The translations under genes and the position numbers were made by a program. From Janthinobacterium sp. GW458P (GTDB taxonomy: Bacteria; Pseudomonadota; Gammaproteobacteria; Burkholderiales; Burkholderiaceae_D), in the NCBI RefSeq assembly GCF_002127585.1, contig NZ_NEGZ01000005.1, forward strand, positions 1,441 through 65,440: a stretch of 64,000 nucleotides of DNA. Direction: 5' to 3'. The notes beneath the pieces are model-generated. The model did not search any database. It worked only from the letters and a program-made list of their open reading frames with translations, and was not told the origin of the DNA. Below, piece by piece: positions 8,057-18,769 of the stretch. Every line of letters begins with the position of its first letter. Positions within the stretch are counted from its first letter, which is position 1.

Positions 8057-8329
8057 ATGTCACCACTTGCCACCCTGGCATGCCGTCCATCCTGCGGCGC
8101 CTGCTGCACCGCACCGTCCATCACCAGCCCGATTCCCGGCATGCCTGATGGCAAGCCTGCGGGCGTGCGCTGCATCCAGCTGGCCGACGACAACCGCTGC
8201 AATATCTTCGGCCAGCCGGAGCGCCCCGCGTTTTGCGGCGGCCTGCAGCCATCCGATGAGATGTGCGGCAGCAGCCGCGAACATGCGGTGCACTGGCTGG
8301 CGGAGCTGGAACGGCTGACGGCGCCCTGA
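8057..8329 (+). CDS. YkgJ-family cysteine cluster protein
   Basis: A 90-residue protein with a cysteine pattern of the YkgJ (zinc- or iron-chelating) family: CRPSCGACC at the N-terminus, then VRCIQL, RCNIF, FCGG and EMCG. The motifs CGACC and GVRCIQL are typical. The family is thought to bind a metal cluster; no reaction is known. It lies between the GIN lipoprotein and the DeoR gene, all on the plus strand, but no shared role is evident. Confidence 0.8.
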   Translation: MSPLATLACRPSCGACCTAPSITSPIPGMPDGKPAGVRCIQLADDNRCNIFGQPERPAFCGGLQPSDEMCGSSREHAVHWLAELERLTAP

Positions 8330-8427
8330 GCGGCTTGGCGGCGCGCACCGCCCCAGAATCAGTATTCCTGATGACCATCCATGGCCGCGCATAAGGCTGC
8401 GGCTGACAGATAACTGTTGACCACATT

Positions 8428-8466
8428 TGCACGTTTGCGTATATTCATGCACATTCCTGCACGTTT
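8428..8466 (+). promoter_or_regulatory. Three helically phased TGCACRTT direct repeats before the DeoR gene
   Basis: TGCACGTTT at 8428, TGCACATTC at 8448 and TGCACGTTT at 8458 are spaced 20 and 10 bases apart, so they lie on one face of the helix. They end 13 bases before the DeoR-family start codon. DeoR/GlpR proteins commonly bind direct repeats and autoregulate, so this is a likely operator. Confidence 0.5.
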
Positions 8467-8478
8467 TAATTAAAACCT

Positions 8479-9249
8479 ATGTCCGCCGCCCTGCTCCTCA
8501 AACAACGCCACGCGCTGATCCAGCAACAACTGCACGCCGACGGCCGCGTGCTGGCGCTGGACCTGGCGCGCCAGCTCGACGTGTCCGAAGATACGATACG
8601 GCGCGATTTGCGCGAGATGGCGGCGGCCGGCCTGTGCCAGCGCGTGTATGGCGGCGCGCTGCCGCTGGCGCCGGACGGCGGTACCTTGACGCAGCGCAAG
8701 CAGGCGGCGCCCGAGCGCAAGGCGCGCCTGGCGCAGGCCGCCGCATCCCTCGTGCGCGCCGGCCAGGTGCTGTTCCTCGATGCGGGCTCGACCAACCTGG
8801 CCATCGCCAGCGCCTTGCCGCAGTTGGCGCTCACTGTCATCACCAACGCGCCATCCATTGCCATGGCCCTGATGGAACATCCCGAGATCGAGCTGATCAT
8901 GGCTGGCGGCAGGGTCGACCGCCGTGCGGGCGCCAGCCTCGGTCCGCAGGCGCTGCGCACAGTCGAGCGCATGCACCCCGACCTGTGCTTCCTCGGCGCC
9001 TGCGGCGCCGATGCGCACGCGGGCATAACGGCGTTCAACTATGACGAGGCGGAATTCAAGCGCAGCATCGCCGGCGCCAGCAAGGCCGTCGTCGTGGCCG
9101 CCACCAGCGACAAGCTGGGCACGGCCGCGCCGTTCGGCGTGCTGGCCACGGGCTTGCTGCAGCATCTGGTGCTGGAAGCGGACGCCGATGCAGCCCATGC
9201 CGCCGCCTTTGAACGGCTGGGCGTGCACGTAATACGTGCCCGCGCCTGA
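8479..9249 (+). CDS. DeoR/GlpR-family transcriptional regulator
   Basis: A 256-residue DeoR-family regulator. The N-terminal winged helix is canonical (LALDLARQLDVSEDTIRRDLREM, residues about 27-50), followed by the family-typical RVYGGAL. The C-terminal DeoRC sensor domain has the isomerase-like fold with FLDAGST and the GACGADAHAGIT region. Such proteins usually sense a phosphorylated sugar. The following MFS gene starts 38 bases downstream on the same strand and is the probable target together with the regulator itself. Phased direct repeats lie upstream. Confidence 0.88.
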   Translation: MSAALLLKQRHALIQQQLHADGRVLALDLARQLDVSEDTIRRDLREMAAAGLCQRVYGGALPLAPDGGTLTQRKQAAPERKARLAQAAASLVRAGQVLFLDAGSTNLAIASALPQLALTVITNAPSIAMALMEHPEIELIMAGGRVDRRAGASLGPQALRTVERMHPDLCFLGACGADAHAGITAFNYDEAEFKRSIAGASKAVVVAATSDKLGTAAPFGVLATGLLQHLVLEADADAAHAAAFERLGVHVIRARA

Positions 9250-9286
9250 TCTTCATTCATCCCTCTGTCCCTAGAAAATCTCCCTC

Positions 9287-10435
9287 ATGCACCTTACCGG
9301 CACCCTGCAGCAACGCGCCACGCGCCTGGTCTTCTTCGCGGCCGGCCTCGGCATGGCCGCCTGGGCCCCGCTGGTTCCCTATGCCAAGTCGCGCCTGGGC
9401 CTCGATGAAGCGACTCTCGGCATTTTGCTGCTGTGCCTGGGCGCCGGCTCGCTGTGCGCGATGCCGTTTACAGGCATGCTTTCAAGCCGCTTCGGCTGCC
9501 GCAAGGTCATCGTCGGCGCCGGCCTGTTGCTGATCGCCATCCTGCCCGGCCTGGCGCTGGCGGCCACGCCGCTGCAACTGGGCCTGGTACTGCTGGTGTT
9601 CGGCGCGGCCATGGGCACCTTCGACGTGGCCATCAATATCCAGGCCGTGATCATCGAAAAGGCCAACGGCGGCGCCATGATGTCGGGCTTTCACGCGCTG
9701 TTCAGCGTGGGCGGCTTTGCCGGCGCGGCCTGCATGGCCCTGCTGTTGTGGCTGGGCCTGACGCCGGCCTGGTCCTGCGTGGTGGTGATGCTGCTGCTGT
9801 GCGGCGTGCTGGGCGCGGCGCAAGGCCACCTGCTGCCGACGGCGTCTGTCTCCGGCGAAAAGACGCCGCTGTTCGTCATGCCGCATGGCGCCGTCATTTT
9901 CATCGGTCTGCTGTGCTTTATCGTCTTCCTGGCCGAAGGCGCCATCCTCGACTGGAGCGCCCTGTTCCTCACCACCACGCGCGGCGTGGAGGAAGCCAAG
10001 GGAGGCCTCGGTTACGCCGCCTTCGCCATCGCCATGACGGTGGGCCGCTTCACGGGCGACAAGGTGGTCAGCCGCTTTGGCGGCAAGCGTGTGCTCACTT
10101 TCGGCGGTCTGTGCGCGGCTGGCGGCTTCTTCCTGGCCGTGCTGGCGCCGCATGCCAGCGTGGCCATGCTTGGCTTCGTGCTGATCGGCCTGGGGGCGGC
10201 CAATATCGTGCCCATCCTGTTTACGGCGGCAGGCAACCAGCAAGCGATGCCGGCCAGCCTGGCCGTGGCGGCCATCACCACCATCGGCTACGCGGGCATC
10301 CTGGCCGGTCCGGCCGTGATCGGCTTCGTGGCGCACGCCACCAGCCTGAATATCGCCTTCGCCATGCTGGGCGCCGCCCTGCTGCTGGTGGCGGCCAGCG
10401 CGCGCCTGGCTGCGCCGCCCCAAAAGGCTTCCTGA
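9287..10435 (+). CDS. MFS transporter (YbjJ-like)
   Basis: A 382-residue major facilitator with about 12 hydrophobic segments. It resembles the YbjJ type: the N-terminal AAWAPLVPYAKSRLGL, the loop-2/3 RFGCRKVIVGAG, and GFHALFSVGGFAG in the first half; the second half has DWSALFLTT and VGRFTGDKVVSRFGG. The substrate is unknown. Because it follows a DeoR-family regulator, a sugar or sugar derivative is the likely cargo, by inference. It is followed by a strong hairpin. Confidence 0.82.
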   Translation: MHLTGTLQQRATRLVFFAAGLGMAAWAPLVPYAKSRLGLDEATLGILLLCLGAGSLCAMPFTGMLSSRFGCRKVIVGAGLLLIAILPGLALAATPLQLGLVLLVFGAAMGTFDVAINIQAVIIEKANGGAMMSGFHALFSVGGFAGAACMALLLWLGLTPAWSCVVVMLLLCGVLGAAQGHLLPTASVSGEKTPLFVMPHGAVIFIGLLCFIVFLAEGAILDWSALFLTTTRGVEEAKGGLGYAAFAIAMTVGRFTGDKVVSRFGGKRVLTFGGLCAAGGFFLAVLAPHASVAMLGFVLIGLGAANIVPILFTAAGNQQAMPASLAVAAITTIGYAGILAGPAVIGFVAHATSLNIAFAMLGAALLLVAASARLAAPPQKAS

Positions 10436-10448
10436 AGCCTCCCCCCGC

Positions 10449-10483
10449 CTGGCGGACAGCGGCAAAAAACCGCTGCCCGCCAG
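10449..10483 (+). terminator. Strong hairpin after the MFS gene
   Basis: CTGGCGG-a-CAGCGG pairs with CCGCTG-c-CCGCCAG around a CAAAAAA loop, starting 14 bases after the MFS stop. A downstream T-run is missing, so it is a less certain Rho-independent terminator and may instead protect the 3' end of the mRNA. Confidence 0.55.
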
Positions 10484-10591
10484 CGTCCAAATCGGCTCGC
10501 CGGACCTCCGGCATGGTAAGCTTCGACCCCGCGTACATTGCTGGCGCAACGCGGTCCCCCCATCCTGTCACTTATACCCGTTTATACATCT

Positions 10592-11437
10592 ATGGATCTC
10601 ATTCTTGCGTTAAAAGCCATCATCATGGGGCTGGTCGAAGGTTTTACCGAATTCTTGCCGATTTCGTCCACGGGACATCTGATCCTGGCCGGCAGCCTGC
10701 TCGACTTTACCAAGGATGTCTCGAAAGAAGTCATGGATGTCTTCGAGATCGCCATCCAGGCCGGCGCCATCCTGGCCGTGTGCTGGGAGTACCGCCAGCG
10801 CATCGGCAGCGTGCTTGCCACCTTCGGCAGCGAAGCGAAGTCGCGCAAGTTCGTGCTGAACGTGGCCATCGCCTTCCTGCCGCTGGCCGTCATCGGCTTA
10901 GGCGTAGGCAAGATGATCAAGCATGCGCTGTTCAAGCCAGTACCGGTCGCCATGGCCTTCATCATCGGCGGCGTCGTGATTTTGCTGGTGGAGCGCCGCG
11001 CGCGCACCAATCCCGTCACCGTGCGCGTCAATTCGGTCGATGAAATGACGCCGTTCGACGCCCTGAAGGTGGGCTGCGCGCAGGCGTTCGCGCTGATTCC
11101 CGGCACCAGCCGTTCCGGCTCGACCATCATCGGCGGCATGCTGCTGGGCCTGTCGCGCAAGACGGCCACCGAATTCTCGTTCTTCCTGGCCATCCCGACC
11201 CTGCTGGCGGCCACCTTCTACTCGCTGTATAAAGCGCGCGACATCCTGTCGGCCACCGACGTGCCCCTGTTCGGCCTGGGCACCGTGGCCGCCTTCATTT
11301 CCGCCTTCCTGTGCGTGCGCTGGCTGCTGCGCTATATCAGCTCGCACGACTTCACGTTTTTTGCCTGGTACCGCATCGTGTTCGGCTTGCTGGTGTTGGC
11401 CAGCGCCCACTACGGCTGGGTTGTTTGGGCAGAATAA
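10592..11437 (+). CDS. uppP: Undecaprenyl-diphosphatase (BacA/UppP)
   Basis: A 281-residue inner-membrane phosphatase that recycles undecaprenyl pyrophosphate to the monophosphate carrier of peptidoglycan and other envelope glycans. Both signature regions are present: [17 protein letters not shown] (about residues 13-29) and [20 protein letters not shown] (about 168-187), with 7-8 hydrophobic segments. The ATG at 10592 was chosen because the homologous N-terminus [17 protein letters not shown] begins there, although the frame is open further upstream. It gives bacitracin tolerance in homologues. recQ follows six bases later. Confidence 0.95.
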   Translation: MDLILALKAIIMGLVEGFTEFLPISSTGHLILAGSLLDFTKDVSKEVMDVFEIAIQAGAILAVCWEYRQRIGSVLATFGSEAKSRKFVLNVAIAFLPLAVIGLGVGKMIKHALFKPVPVAMAFIIGGVVILLVERRARTNPVTVRVNSVDEMTPFDALKVGCAQAFALIPGTSRSGSTIIGGMLLGLSRKTATEFSFFLAIPTLLAATFYSLYKARDILSATDVPLFGLGTVAAFISAFLCVRWLLRYISSHDFTFFAWYRIVFGLLVLASAHYGWVVWAE

Positions 11438-11443
11438 GGCACT

Positions 11444-13266
<1,823 letters not shown>

Positions 13267-13267
<1 letters not shown>

Positions 13268-13749
13268 TGGAAGCACTCTCGCCGGACCTGATTTACCAGG
13301 CCGTGAAAATCCTTGGCGCCCAGCCTGACGCCGAAGACGCGGTGGAAGCGCAAGTACGTACGCTGGTGCAGGACGACCTCACCGTGCGCCGCCTGGCCGA
13401 CGTGGTGCCGGAAGCCTTCGGCCTGGTGCTGGCCTCGCACCTTCCCGGCGCCGAAAACATGACCTTGCCCAACACCTTCTGCGCCCAGGACGAGGATGGC
13501 GAGTGGGTGGAGTTCCCCCTGCGCCGCGAGCCGATCTTTGTCGTCGCTGCGGACATCGCCCAGCATACCTTCCACAACGGCCCGCGCGCCCTGATAAAAA
13601 ATCTCGCCGACCGCAGCTCCCTGCTGGCGGCCATCAACAAGGCCCTGAACGCGGGCGGCTCGCTCGACGGCACGACCCTGGGCCCGCCGTCCTTCTTCGG
13701 CCTGCCCGCCGCCCTGTACCAGCCGGCGGCATCTCCCGATACGCCCTGA
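13267..13749 (+). CDS. Unknown protein coupled to recQ
   Basis: A 160-residue acidic protein whose ATG overlaps the recQ TGA, so translation is coupled. I do not recognise the family. The sequence is soluble and mixed alpha/beta, without cysteine motifs, signal peptide or membrane segments; the C-terminal 30 residues are Gly/Pro-rich (GPPSFFGLPAALYQP). Codon use matches that of recQ, so it is a real gene. A role with RecQ is only suggested by the overlap. Confidence 0.75.
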
Positions 13750-13793
13750 CCACGTCATCTTGCCTCTGCCCTTGATAAAGGAACGCCGCCGCG

Positions 13794-14771
13794 ATGGAAA
13801 CCAAATGGCTGGAAGACTTCATCTCGCTCGCTGAAACGCATAATTTCAGCCGTTCCGCGGCCCTGCGCCACGTCACCCAGCCGGCCTTCTCGCGGCGCAT
13901 CCAGTCGCTGGAAAACTGGCTCGGCATCGACCTGGTCGACCGCACCTCGTACCCGACGCGGCTGACGCCGGCCGGCGCCGTGTTCTACGAGCAGGCGCTG
14001 GAAATGCTGGGACAAATCAACGGCGTGCGCGCCCTGTTGCGCGGCAAGCGCGCGGCCACGCAAACGAGCGTCGACTTCGCCGTGCCGCATACCCTGTCGC
14101 TGACCTTCATGCCGAAGTGGCTGACGGCGCTGGAAGAGGGTTTTGCGCCCATCAACAGCCGTTTAATGGCGCTGAACGTGCACGACGCCGTGCTGCAGCT
14201 GGTCGACGGCGGCTGCGACCTGCTGCTGTGCTATCACCATCCGCGCCAGCCGGTGCAGCTCGATCCGGGCCGCTACGACATGCTGGTGATGGGCCGCGAA
14301 ACCCTGCGCGCGTATGCCCGCTGCGGCCAGGACAAGGTGCCTGACTTCGTCCTGCCCGGCAGCGCCAAAGAGCCGCTGCCCTTCCTCTCCTACACCAGCA
14401 ACGCCTACCTGGGACGCATGGTGGAACTGCTGGTGGCCGACGCCAAGATGCCGCTGTTCCTCGAAACCTGCTACGAAACGGACATGGCCGAAGGTCTCAA
14501 GATGATGGCGCTGGAAGGCCGCGGCATCGCTTTCCTGCCCGAATCGGCCGTCATGCGCGATGTCAAGTACAAGCACCTGGCGCGCGCCGACGGCGGTGCC
14601 CCGGGTTGGGAAATCGAACTGGAAATCCGTCTGTACCGCGAACGCCCGTCAAGCCTGCGCCCGGGCAAGCAGATCGTCGAGAGCCTGTGGCAGTACCTGG
14701 TGCAGGCGCAGGACGGCAAGACGCGCATGGGCAAGCGCCGCAAACGCGCCACCGAGGCGCCTCGCTCCTGA
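13794..14771 (+). CDS. LysR-family regulator, HypT-like
   Basis: A 325-residue LysR regulator. The wHTH spans residues 1-60 (METKWLEDFISLAETHNFSRSAA, then QPAFSRRIQSLE). The start ETKWL-DF, the AVPHTLSLTFMPKW segment and SNAYLGRM in the effector domain resemble HypT (YjiE), the hypochlorite-responsive regulator of Escherichia coli. Whether it senses oxidants cannot be told from sequence. The C-terminus is lysine/arginine-rich (KRRKRA). It lies upstream of glutamate dehydrogenase on the same strand, but a 289-base gap with a structured repeat separates them. Confidence 0.85.
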   Translation: METKWLEDFISLAETHNFSRSAALRHVTQPAFSRRIQSLENWLGIDLVDRTSYPTRLTPAGAVFYEQALEMLGQINGVRALLRGKRAATQTSVDFAVPHTLSLTFMPKWLTALEEGFAPINSRLMALNVHDAVLQLVDGGCDLLLCYHHPRQPVQLDPGRYDMLVMGRETLRAYARCGQDKVPDFVLPGSAKEPLPFLSYTSNAYLGRMVELLVADAKMPLFLETCYETDMAEGLKMMALEGRGIAFLPESAVMRDVKYKHLARADGGAPGWEIELEIRLYRERPSSLRPGKQIVESLWQYLVQAQDGKTRMGKRRKRATEAPRS

Positions 14772-14920
14772 CTGGCAATCCTGGCAATACAACTATGCAA
14801 TAAATGCATAACCGGATGCGCACAAAGCATTGGCCGGGGCGTGAGGCTATCGCCTACGATGCGGTTCCGCTGCGCGCAACTCAATTGATTGCGCCTACCA
14901 CAGCATTTTTGAATGCCAGG

Positions 14921-15022
14921 AAAAATCGTAGCGAACGGCAGTGATTGGTGGCCGAGAAGCGCAGCTGTACCAAGGTACAGCGAGCATCGGCGGCCGCAAA
15001 GCACGACGCGCAGTAGATTTTT
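14921..15022. repeat. Dispersed nested-hairpin repeat, family A, copy 1
   Basis: A 102-bp intergenic element bounded by AAAAATC and GATTTTT. Inside, GTGGCCG pairs with CGGCCGC, and the central GCTGTACC-AA-GGTACAGC is a perfect hairpin. A second copy at 30655-30764 shares the core GGTGGCCGAGAAGCGCAG and GCGAGCATC. Paired changes (CTG/CAG here, CCG/CGG there) keep the central stem intact. It ends 38 bases before the gdhA start. Confidence 0.75.
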
Positions 15023-15060
15023 CGGCATTACACCACCGTTTTGTCAGGAGCTTATCAAGC

Positions 15061-16347
15061 ATGACCAGCAAGCACGCACTTCCTTCCTACCTCAATCCTG
15101 AAGACCTGGGCCCATGGGGCGTCTACCTCGAGCAGATCGACCGCGTTACGCCGTACCTGGGCAACCTGTCGCGCTGGGTGGAAACGCTGAAGCGTCCAAA
15201 GCGCATCCTGACGGTCGACGTGCCTATCGAGCGCGATGACGGCACCATTGCCCACTACGAAGGCTACCGCGTGCAGCACAATCTGTCGCGCGGCCCGGGC
15301 AAGGGCGGCGTGCGCTTCCACCAGGACGTGACCCTGTCGGAAGTGATGGCGCTGTCGGCCTGGATGACGGTCAAGAATGCAGCGGTCAACGTGCCATACG
15401 GCGGCGCCAAGGGCGGTATCCGCGTCGATCCGAAGACCCTGTCGCGCAACGAGTTGCAGCGCCTGACGCGCCGCTACACGAGCGAGATCAGCATGATCAT
15501 CGGACCGAACAAGGATATCCCGGCACCGGACGTCAACACGAATGAACAAGTCATGGCGTGGATGATGGACAGCTATGCCATGATCGGCGGCAATATGTCG
15601 ACCGGCGTGGTAACCGGCAAGCCTATCTCGCTGGGCGGCAGCCTGGGCCGCCGCGATGCGACGGGCCGCGGCGTGTTCGTCGTCGGCAGCGATGCGGCCG
15701 CCAAGGTCGGCATGTCGCTCGAAGGCGCGAAAGTCATCGTTCAGGGTTTCGGCAACGTGGGCGGCGTCGCCGCACGCATGTTCGCTGAAGCCGGTTCGAA
15801 AATCGTCGCGGTACAGGATCACAAGACCACCGTCGTTCATTCCGGCGGCCTGAACATCCCGCAACTGCTGGCACACGTGGCCGAAGTGGGCAGCGTCGAA
15901 GGCTTCCCGGGCGCCGAGGCATTCGTGCCGCGCGAAGATTTCTGGGGCATCGATTGCGACATCCTGATCCCGGCCGCGCTGGAACAGCAGATCACCGCCG
16001 AACGCGCGCAAGTCATCCGCGCCAAGATCATCCTGGAAGGCGCCAATGGCCCGACCCTGCCGGCAGCGGACGACATCCTGACCGACCGCGGCGTGCTGAT
16101 CGTGCCCGACGTGCTGGCCAACGCCGGCGGCGTGACCGTCAGCTACTTCGAGTGGGCACAGAACTTCTCGAGCTTCTTCTGGACGGAAGAGGAAATCAAC
16201 AGCCGCCTGACCCGCATCATGCGCGAAGCGTTCGACGCGGTATGGCAAGTGTCGCAAGAGAAGAAAGTGTCGATGCGTACCGCCACCTTCATCCTGGCAT
16301 GCACGCGCGTGCTGCAAGCTCGCGAAGTGCGCGGTCTCTATCCTTAA
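15061..16347 (+). CDS. gdhA: Glutamate dehydrogenase (Glu/Leu/Phe/Val family)
   Basis: A 428-residue dehydrogenase interconverting glutamate and 2-oxoglutarate plus ammonium. The catalytic-lysine motif PYGGAKGG (112-119, Lys117) and the dinucleotide motif GFGNVGG (229-235) are intact; the adjacent [13 protein letters not shown] is diagnostic. Length fits the roughly 430-residue hexameric class, usually NAD-linked. The ATG at 15061 was chosen because AGGAG lies 11 bases upstream and homologues begin near [11 protein letters not shown]; the longer open frame runs into the repeat. A HypT-like regulator gene lies upstream. Confidence 0.93.
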   Translation: MTSKHALPSYLNPEDLGPWGVYLEQIDRVTPYLGNLSRWVETLKRPKRILTVDVPIERDDGTIAHYEGYRVQHNLSRGPGKGGVRFHQDVTLSEVMALSAWMTVKNAAVNVPYGGAKGGIRVDPKTLSRNELQRLTRRYTSEISMIIGPNKDIPAPDVNTNEQVMAWMMDSYAMIGGNMSTGVVTGKPISLGGSLGRRDATGRGVFVVGSDAAAKVGMSLEGAKVIVQGFGNVGGVAARMFAEAGSKIVAVQDHKTTVVHSGGLNIPQLLAHVAEVGSVEGFPGAEAFVPREDFWGIDCDILIPAALEQQITAERAQVIRAKIILEGANGPTLPAADDILTDRGVLIVPDVLANAGGVTVSYFEWAQNFSSFFWTEEEINSRLTRIMREAFDAVWQVSQEKKVSMRTATFILACTRVLQAREVRGLYP

Positions 16348-16352
16348 TGGCT

Positions 16353-16446
16353 GCCTGAGAAAAAGCCCAGGGCGTTGTTGCCTGCCCCTCGCCGTACTAG
16401 CGTACTGTCTTCGGGGCGACGCCTAGCCCTGGACATTTTTCAGGCG
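16353..16446. repeat. Dispersed nested-hairpin repeat, family B, full copy
   Basis: A 94-bp element just after gdhA. GCCTGAgAAAAA pairs with TTTTTCAGGC, CCAGGGC with GCCCTGG, CCCC with GGGG, and GTAC-tagc-GTAC closes the centre. The copy at 50546-50592 has the same ends but lacks 41 central bases. The left arm begins five bases after the gdhA stop, so it could also act on transcript ends. Confidence 0.7.
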
Positions 16447-16468
16447 CCATCGGGTTATTGGCGCTTTT

Positions 16469-16507
16469 AAAAAAATCCCGCCACACTTTGTGTGAGCGGG
16501 ATTTTTT
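16469..16507. terminator. Bidirectional intrinsic terminator, first of a near-identical pair
   Basis: AAAAAATCCCGC-c-ACAC, loop TTTG, then GTGT-mirrored arm and GCGGGATTTTTT. The A- and T-runs make it work in both directions; it ends gdhA transcription on the plus strand. A near-identical hairpin is at 16595-16634. Confidence 0.8.
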
Positions 16508-16594
16508 GTACTGATCGCTACCCGAAGCAGGGTGCAGCATACTGGCATCCATCCCTGGGCATTGGTTTCAGGCGCATTGGCTTGCTGGCACCTC

Positions 16595-16634
16595 AAAAAA
16601 ATCCCGCCACATTGCCATGTGAGCGGGATTTTTT
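16595..16634. terminator. Bidirectional intrinsic terminator, second of the pair, after galE
   Basis: Same stem as 16469-16507 (ATCCCGC / GCGGGAT flanked by A6 and T6), with loop bases ATTGCCAT in place of ACTTTGTG. It lies 16 bases beyond the galE stop on the minus strand and should terminate galE. Confidence 0.8.
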
Positions 16635-16650
16635 GTATCCGATGACTTTT

Positions 16651-17670
16651 TTACGCCGCGTAGCCTTGCGGGTTCTGGTGCTGCCAGCGCCAGTGGTCGC
16701 GGCACATGTCGTCGATGGTTTTCTGCGCTTGCCAGCCCAGGAGTTCCTTCGCCTTGTCGGCGGAGGCGTAGCAGCTGGCGATGTCGCCGGGGCGGCGCGG
16801 GACGATGTCGTAGGGGACCTGGCGCCCGCTGGCGGCCTCGAAGGCGCGCACGGTATCGAGCACGCTGTAGCCGTGGCCCGTGCCCAGGTTGACGGTAAAG
16901 CCGCCCTCGGTGGAGAACAGGCGGTTCAGCGCGGCTACATGGCCGAGCGCCAGGTCGACCACGTGAATGTAGTCGCGCACGCCCGTGCCATCTGGCGTCG
17001 GGTAGTCGTCGCCGAAGACGGCGAGGCGCTCGCGGCGACCCACGGCTACCTGGGCGATGAAGGGCATCAGGTTGTTCGGGATACCGGCCGGATCTTCGCC
17101 GATCAAGCCGCTGGCATGCGCTCCAACGGGGTTGAAGTAGCGCAACACGCCCACTTGCCACTGGGCGTCGGCACGCACGAGATCGGCCAGGATCTGCTCG
17201 ACCATCAGCTTGGAGCGGCCATATGGGTTGGTCACGGACAGGCGCGACGTCTCCACGATGGGCAAGGCTTCCGGATCGCCATACACGGTCGCCGACGAGC
17301 TGAACAAAAATCGCTTCACATTCGCCGCCGCCAGCACCTCCAGCAAGGCTACGGTACCCGTGACGTTGTTATCCATGTACATCAACGGTTGCGCTACGGA
17401 TTCGCCCACGGCCTTCAGGCCAGCGAAGTGGATCACCGCATCGATAGCGTGTTCGCGCAAGACGGCAGACATGGCGGCCCGGTCGCGCACGTCGGCTTCA
17501 TGGAAGGGCACGCTCTTGCCGGAGATGCGCTCCACGCGGACCATCGCCTCGCGTGCGCTATTGCTGAGATTATCCACCGCGACCACATCAAAACCAGCCG
17601 CCAGCAATTCGACGCAAGTGTGCGAGCCGATAAAACCCGATGCGCCAGTCACGAGTATTTTCTTGGTCAT
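16651..17670 (-). CDS. galE: UDP-glucose 4-epimerase
   Basis: A 339-residue extended short-chain dehydrogenase that interconverts UDP-glucose and UDP-galactose for envelope polysaccharide synthesis and galactose use. It shows the NAD motif GASGFIG (9-15), SSSATVYG (124-131) and the catalytic YxxxK (Tyr150, Lys154); length is exactly usual. The start is MTKKILVTG at 17670; the frame is open upstream but homologues start here. It ends at the second of two twin terminators. Confidence 0.95.
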   Translation of the reverse strand: MTKKILVTGASGFIGSHTCVELLAAGFDVVAVDNLSNSAREAMVRVERISGKSVPFHEADVRDRAAMSAVLREHAIDAVIHFAGLKAVGESVAQPLMYMDNNVTGTVALLEVLAAANVKRFLFSSSATVYGDPEALPIVETSRLSVTNPYGRSKLMVEQILADLVRADAQWQVGVLRYFNPVGAHASGLIGEDPAGIPNNLMPFIAQVAVGRRERLAVFGDDYPTPDGTGVRDYIHVVDLALGHVAALNRLFSTEGGFTVNLGTGHGYSVLDTVRAFEAASGRQVPYDIVPRRPGDIASCYASADKAKELLGWQAQKTIDDMCRDHWRWQHQNPQGYAA

Positions 17671-17749
17671 AATCTCAATCAATATAAAAAAGATAAGATT
17701 AACGGAATTTGGCCACCTTGCCAAGCGTGCACACGGCAGCGCGAACAAT

Positions 17750-17780
17750 AAAAAAGCCCGCTGCGTCACCGCAGCAGGCT
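17750..17780 (-). terminator. Intrinsic terminator of trmB
   Basis: On the minus strand AGCCTGCTGCG, loop GTGA, CGCAGCGGGCT is followed by TTTTTT. It begins 45 bases after the trmB stop. Confidence 0.85.
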
Positions 17781-17824
17781 AATTCTCGTGTAAACGATAC
17801 CGGCAGGCAAGCCGCCCAATGCGT

Positions 17825-18544
17825 TTACTTCTTGATGAACACCAGATCCCACACGCCATGGCCCAGCTTCAGGCCGCGGTTTTCAAACTTGGTCAGCGGA
17901 CGATATGCTGGCTGCGGCGCATAGCCTTCCGCACTGTTTTGCAATTGCGGCTCGGCGCCCAGCACTTCCAGCATTTGCACTGCGTAATCTTCCCAATCGG
18001 TGGCGCAATGCAGATAGCCGCCCGGCGCCAGACGATCGGTCAACTGCTTGACGAACGGCGACTGGATCAGCCGGCGCTTGTTGTGCCGCGCCTTGTGCCA
18101 TGGATCTGGGAAAAACACGTGGATGCCGGCCAGCGAATTGGCTGGAATCATGTGCGTAAGCACTTCCACGGCATCGTGCTGCAACAGACGCAGATTCGTC
18201 AGCGATTCTTCACCGATCAGTTTCAACAGGCTGCCGACACCCGGCGTATGCACTTCGACGCCAACAAAATCCTTCTCCGGCATGGCCTTGGCGATATGCG
18301 CCGTGGTCGCGCCCATGCCAAAGCCGATTTCCAGGATGACGGGCGCCTTGCGGCCGAACACCTGCTCGAAATCCATAGGTTCTTTAGCAAAAGGCAACAG
18401 GAACTGTGGCCCCAAGGTCTCAAGCGCGCGCGCCTGCGCGACAGACAACCTTCCCGCGCGGGTCACGAAGCTGCGGATGCGGTGTTCGGTCGGATCGTAC
18501 ATCATCGGCCGCGCAGGGCCGTTTGCTGGGATATCTGAAGACAT
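17825..18544 (-). CDS. trmB: tRNA (guanine-N7-)-methyltransferase
   Basis: A 239-residue SAM-dependent enzyme that makes m7G46 in tRNA. The AdoMet loop LEIGFGMG is at 71-78, and the family signature [15 protein letters not shown] is at about 144-158. The start MSSDIP at 18544 was chosen over an upstream in-frame start because homologues begin shortly before the [18 protein letters not shown] segment. It is followed by a terminator, and tRNA-Gly lies upstream on the same strand. Confidence 0.95.
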   Translation of the reverse strand: MSSDIPANGPARPMMYDPTEHRIRSFVTRAGRLSVAQARALETLGPQFLLPFAKEPMDFEQVFGRKAPVILEIGFGMGATTAHIAKAMPEKDFVGVEVHTPGVGSLLKLIGEESLTNLRLLQHDAVEVLTHMIPANSLAGIHVFFPDPWHKARHNKRRLIQSPFVKQLTDRLAPGGYLHCATDWEDYAVQMLEVLGAEPQLQNSAEGYAPQPAYRPLTKFENRGLKLGHGVWDLVFIKK

Positions 18545-18597
18545 GGGAGTGAAGAAGTAAGTAGCCGCGCCGCACAATGCCAGGCGCCAGCGGAAAA

Positions 18598-18671
18598 TGG
18601 AGCGGGTGAAGGGAATCGAACCCTCGTCGTAAGCTTGGGAAGCTTCTGCTCTACCATTGAGCTACACCCGC
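18598..18671 (-). tRNA. tRNA-Gly (anticodon CCC)
   Basis: A complete cloverleaf on the minus strand: acceptor GCGGGTG / CACCCGC, D-arm GCTC...GAGC, anticodon loop TTCCCAA with anticodon CCC, T-loop GGTTCGATTCC, and an encoded CCA end (18598-18600). The 74-base length including CCA is normal. It reads the GGG codon. Confidence 0.95.
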
Positions 18672-18769
18672 GAAGCCTGCATTTTACGCGGGATAGCGAG
18701 GACTTGGCAAATTTGTAGAATGGCGCCCGGTGCGGCGGCGTACCCAGCAGGAATCTGGACTATATGGCA

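Noticed and set aside
16353-16446. Family B repeat as a plain terminator of gdhA
   Set aside because: A proper terminator follows at 16469, and the same ends recur at 50546, so it is better treated as a repeat element.
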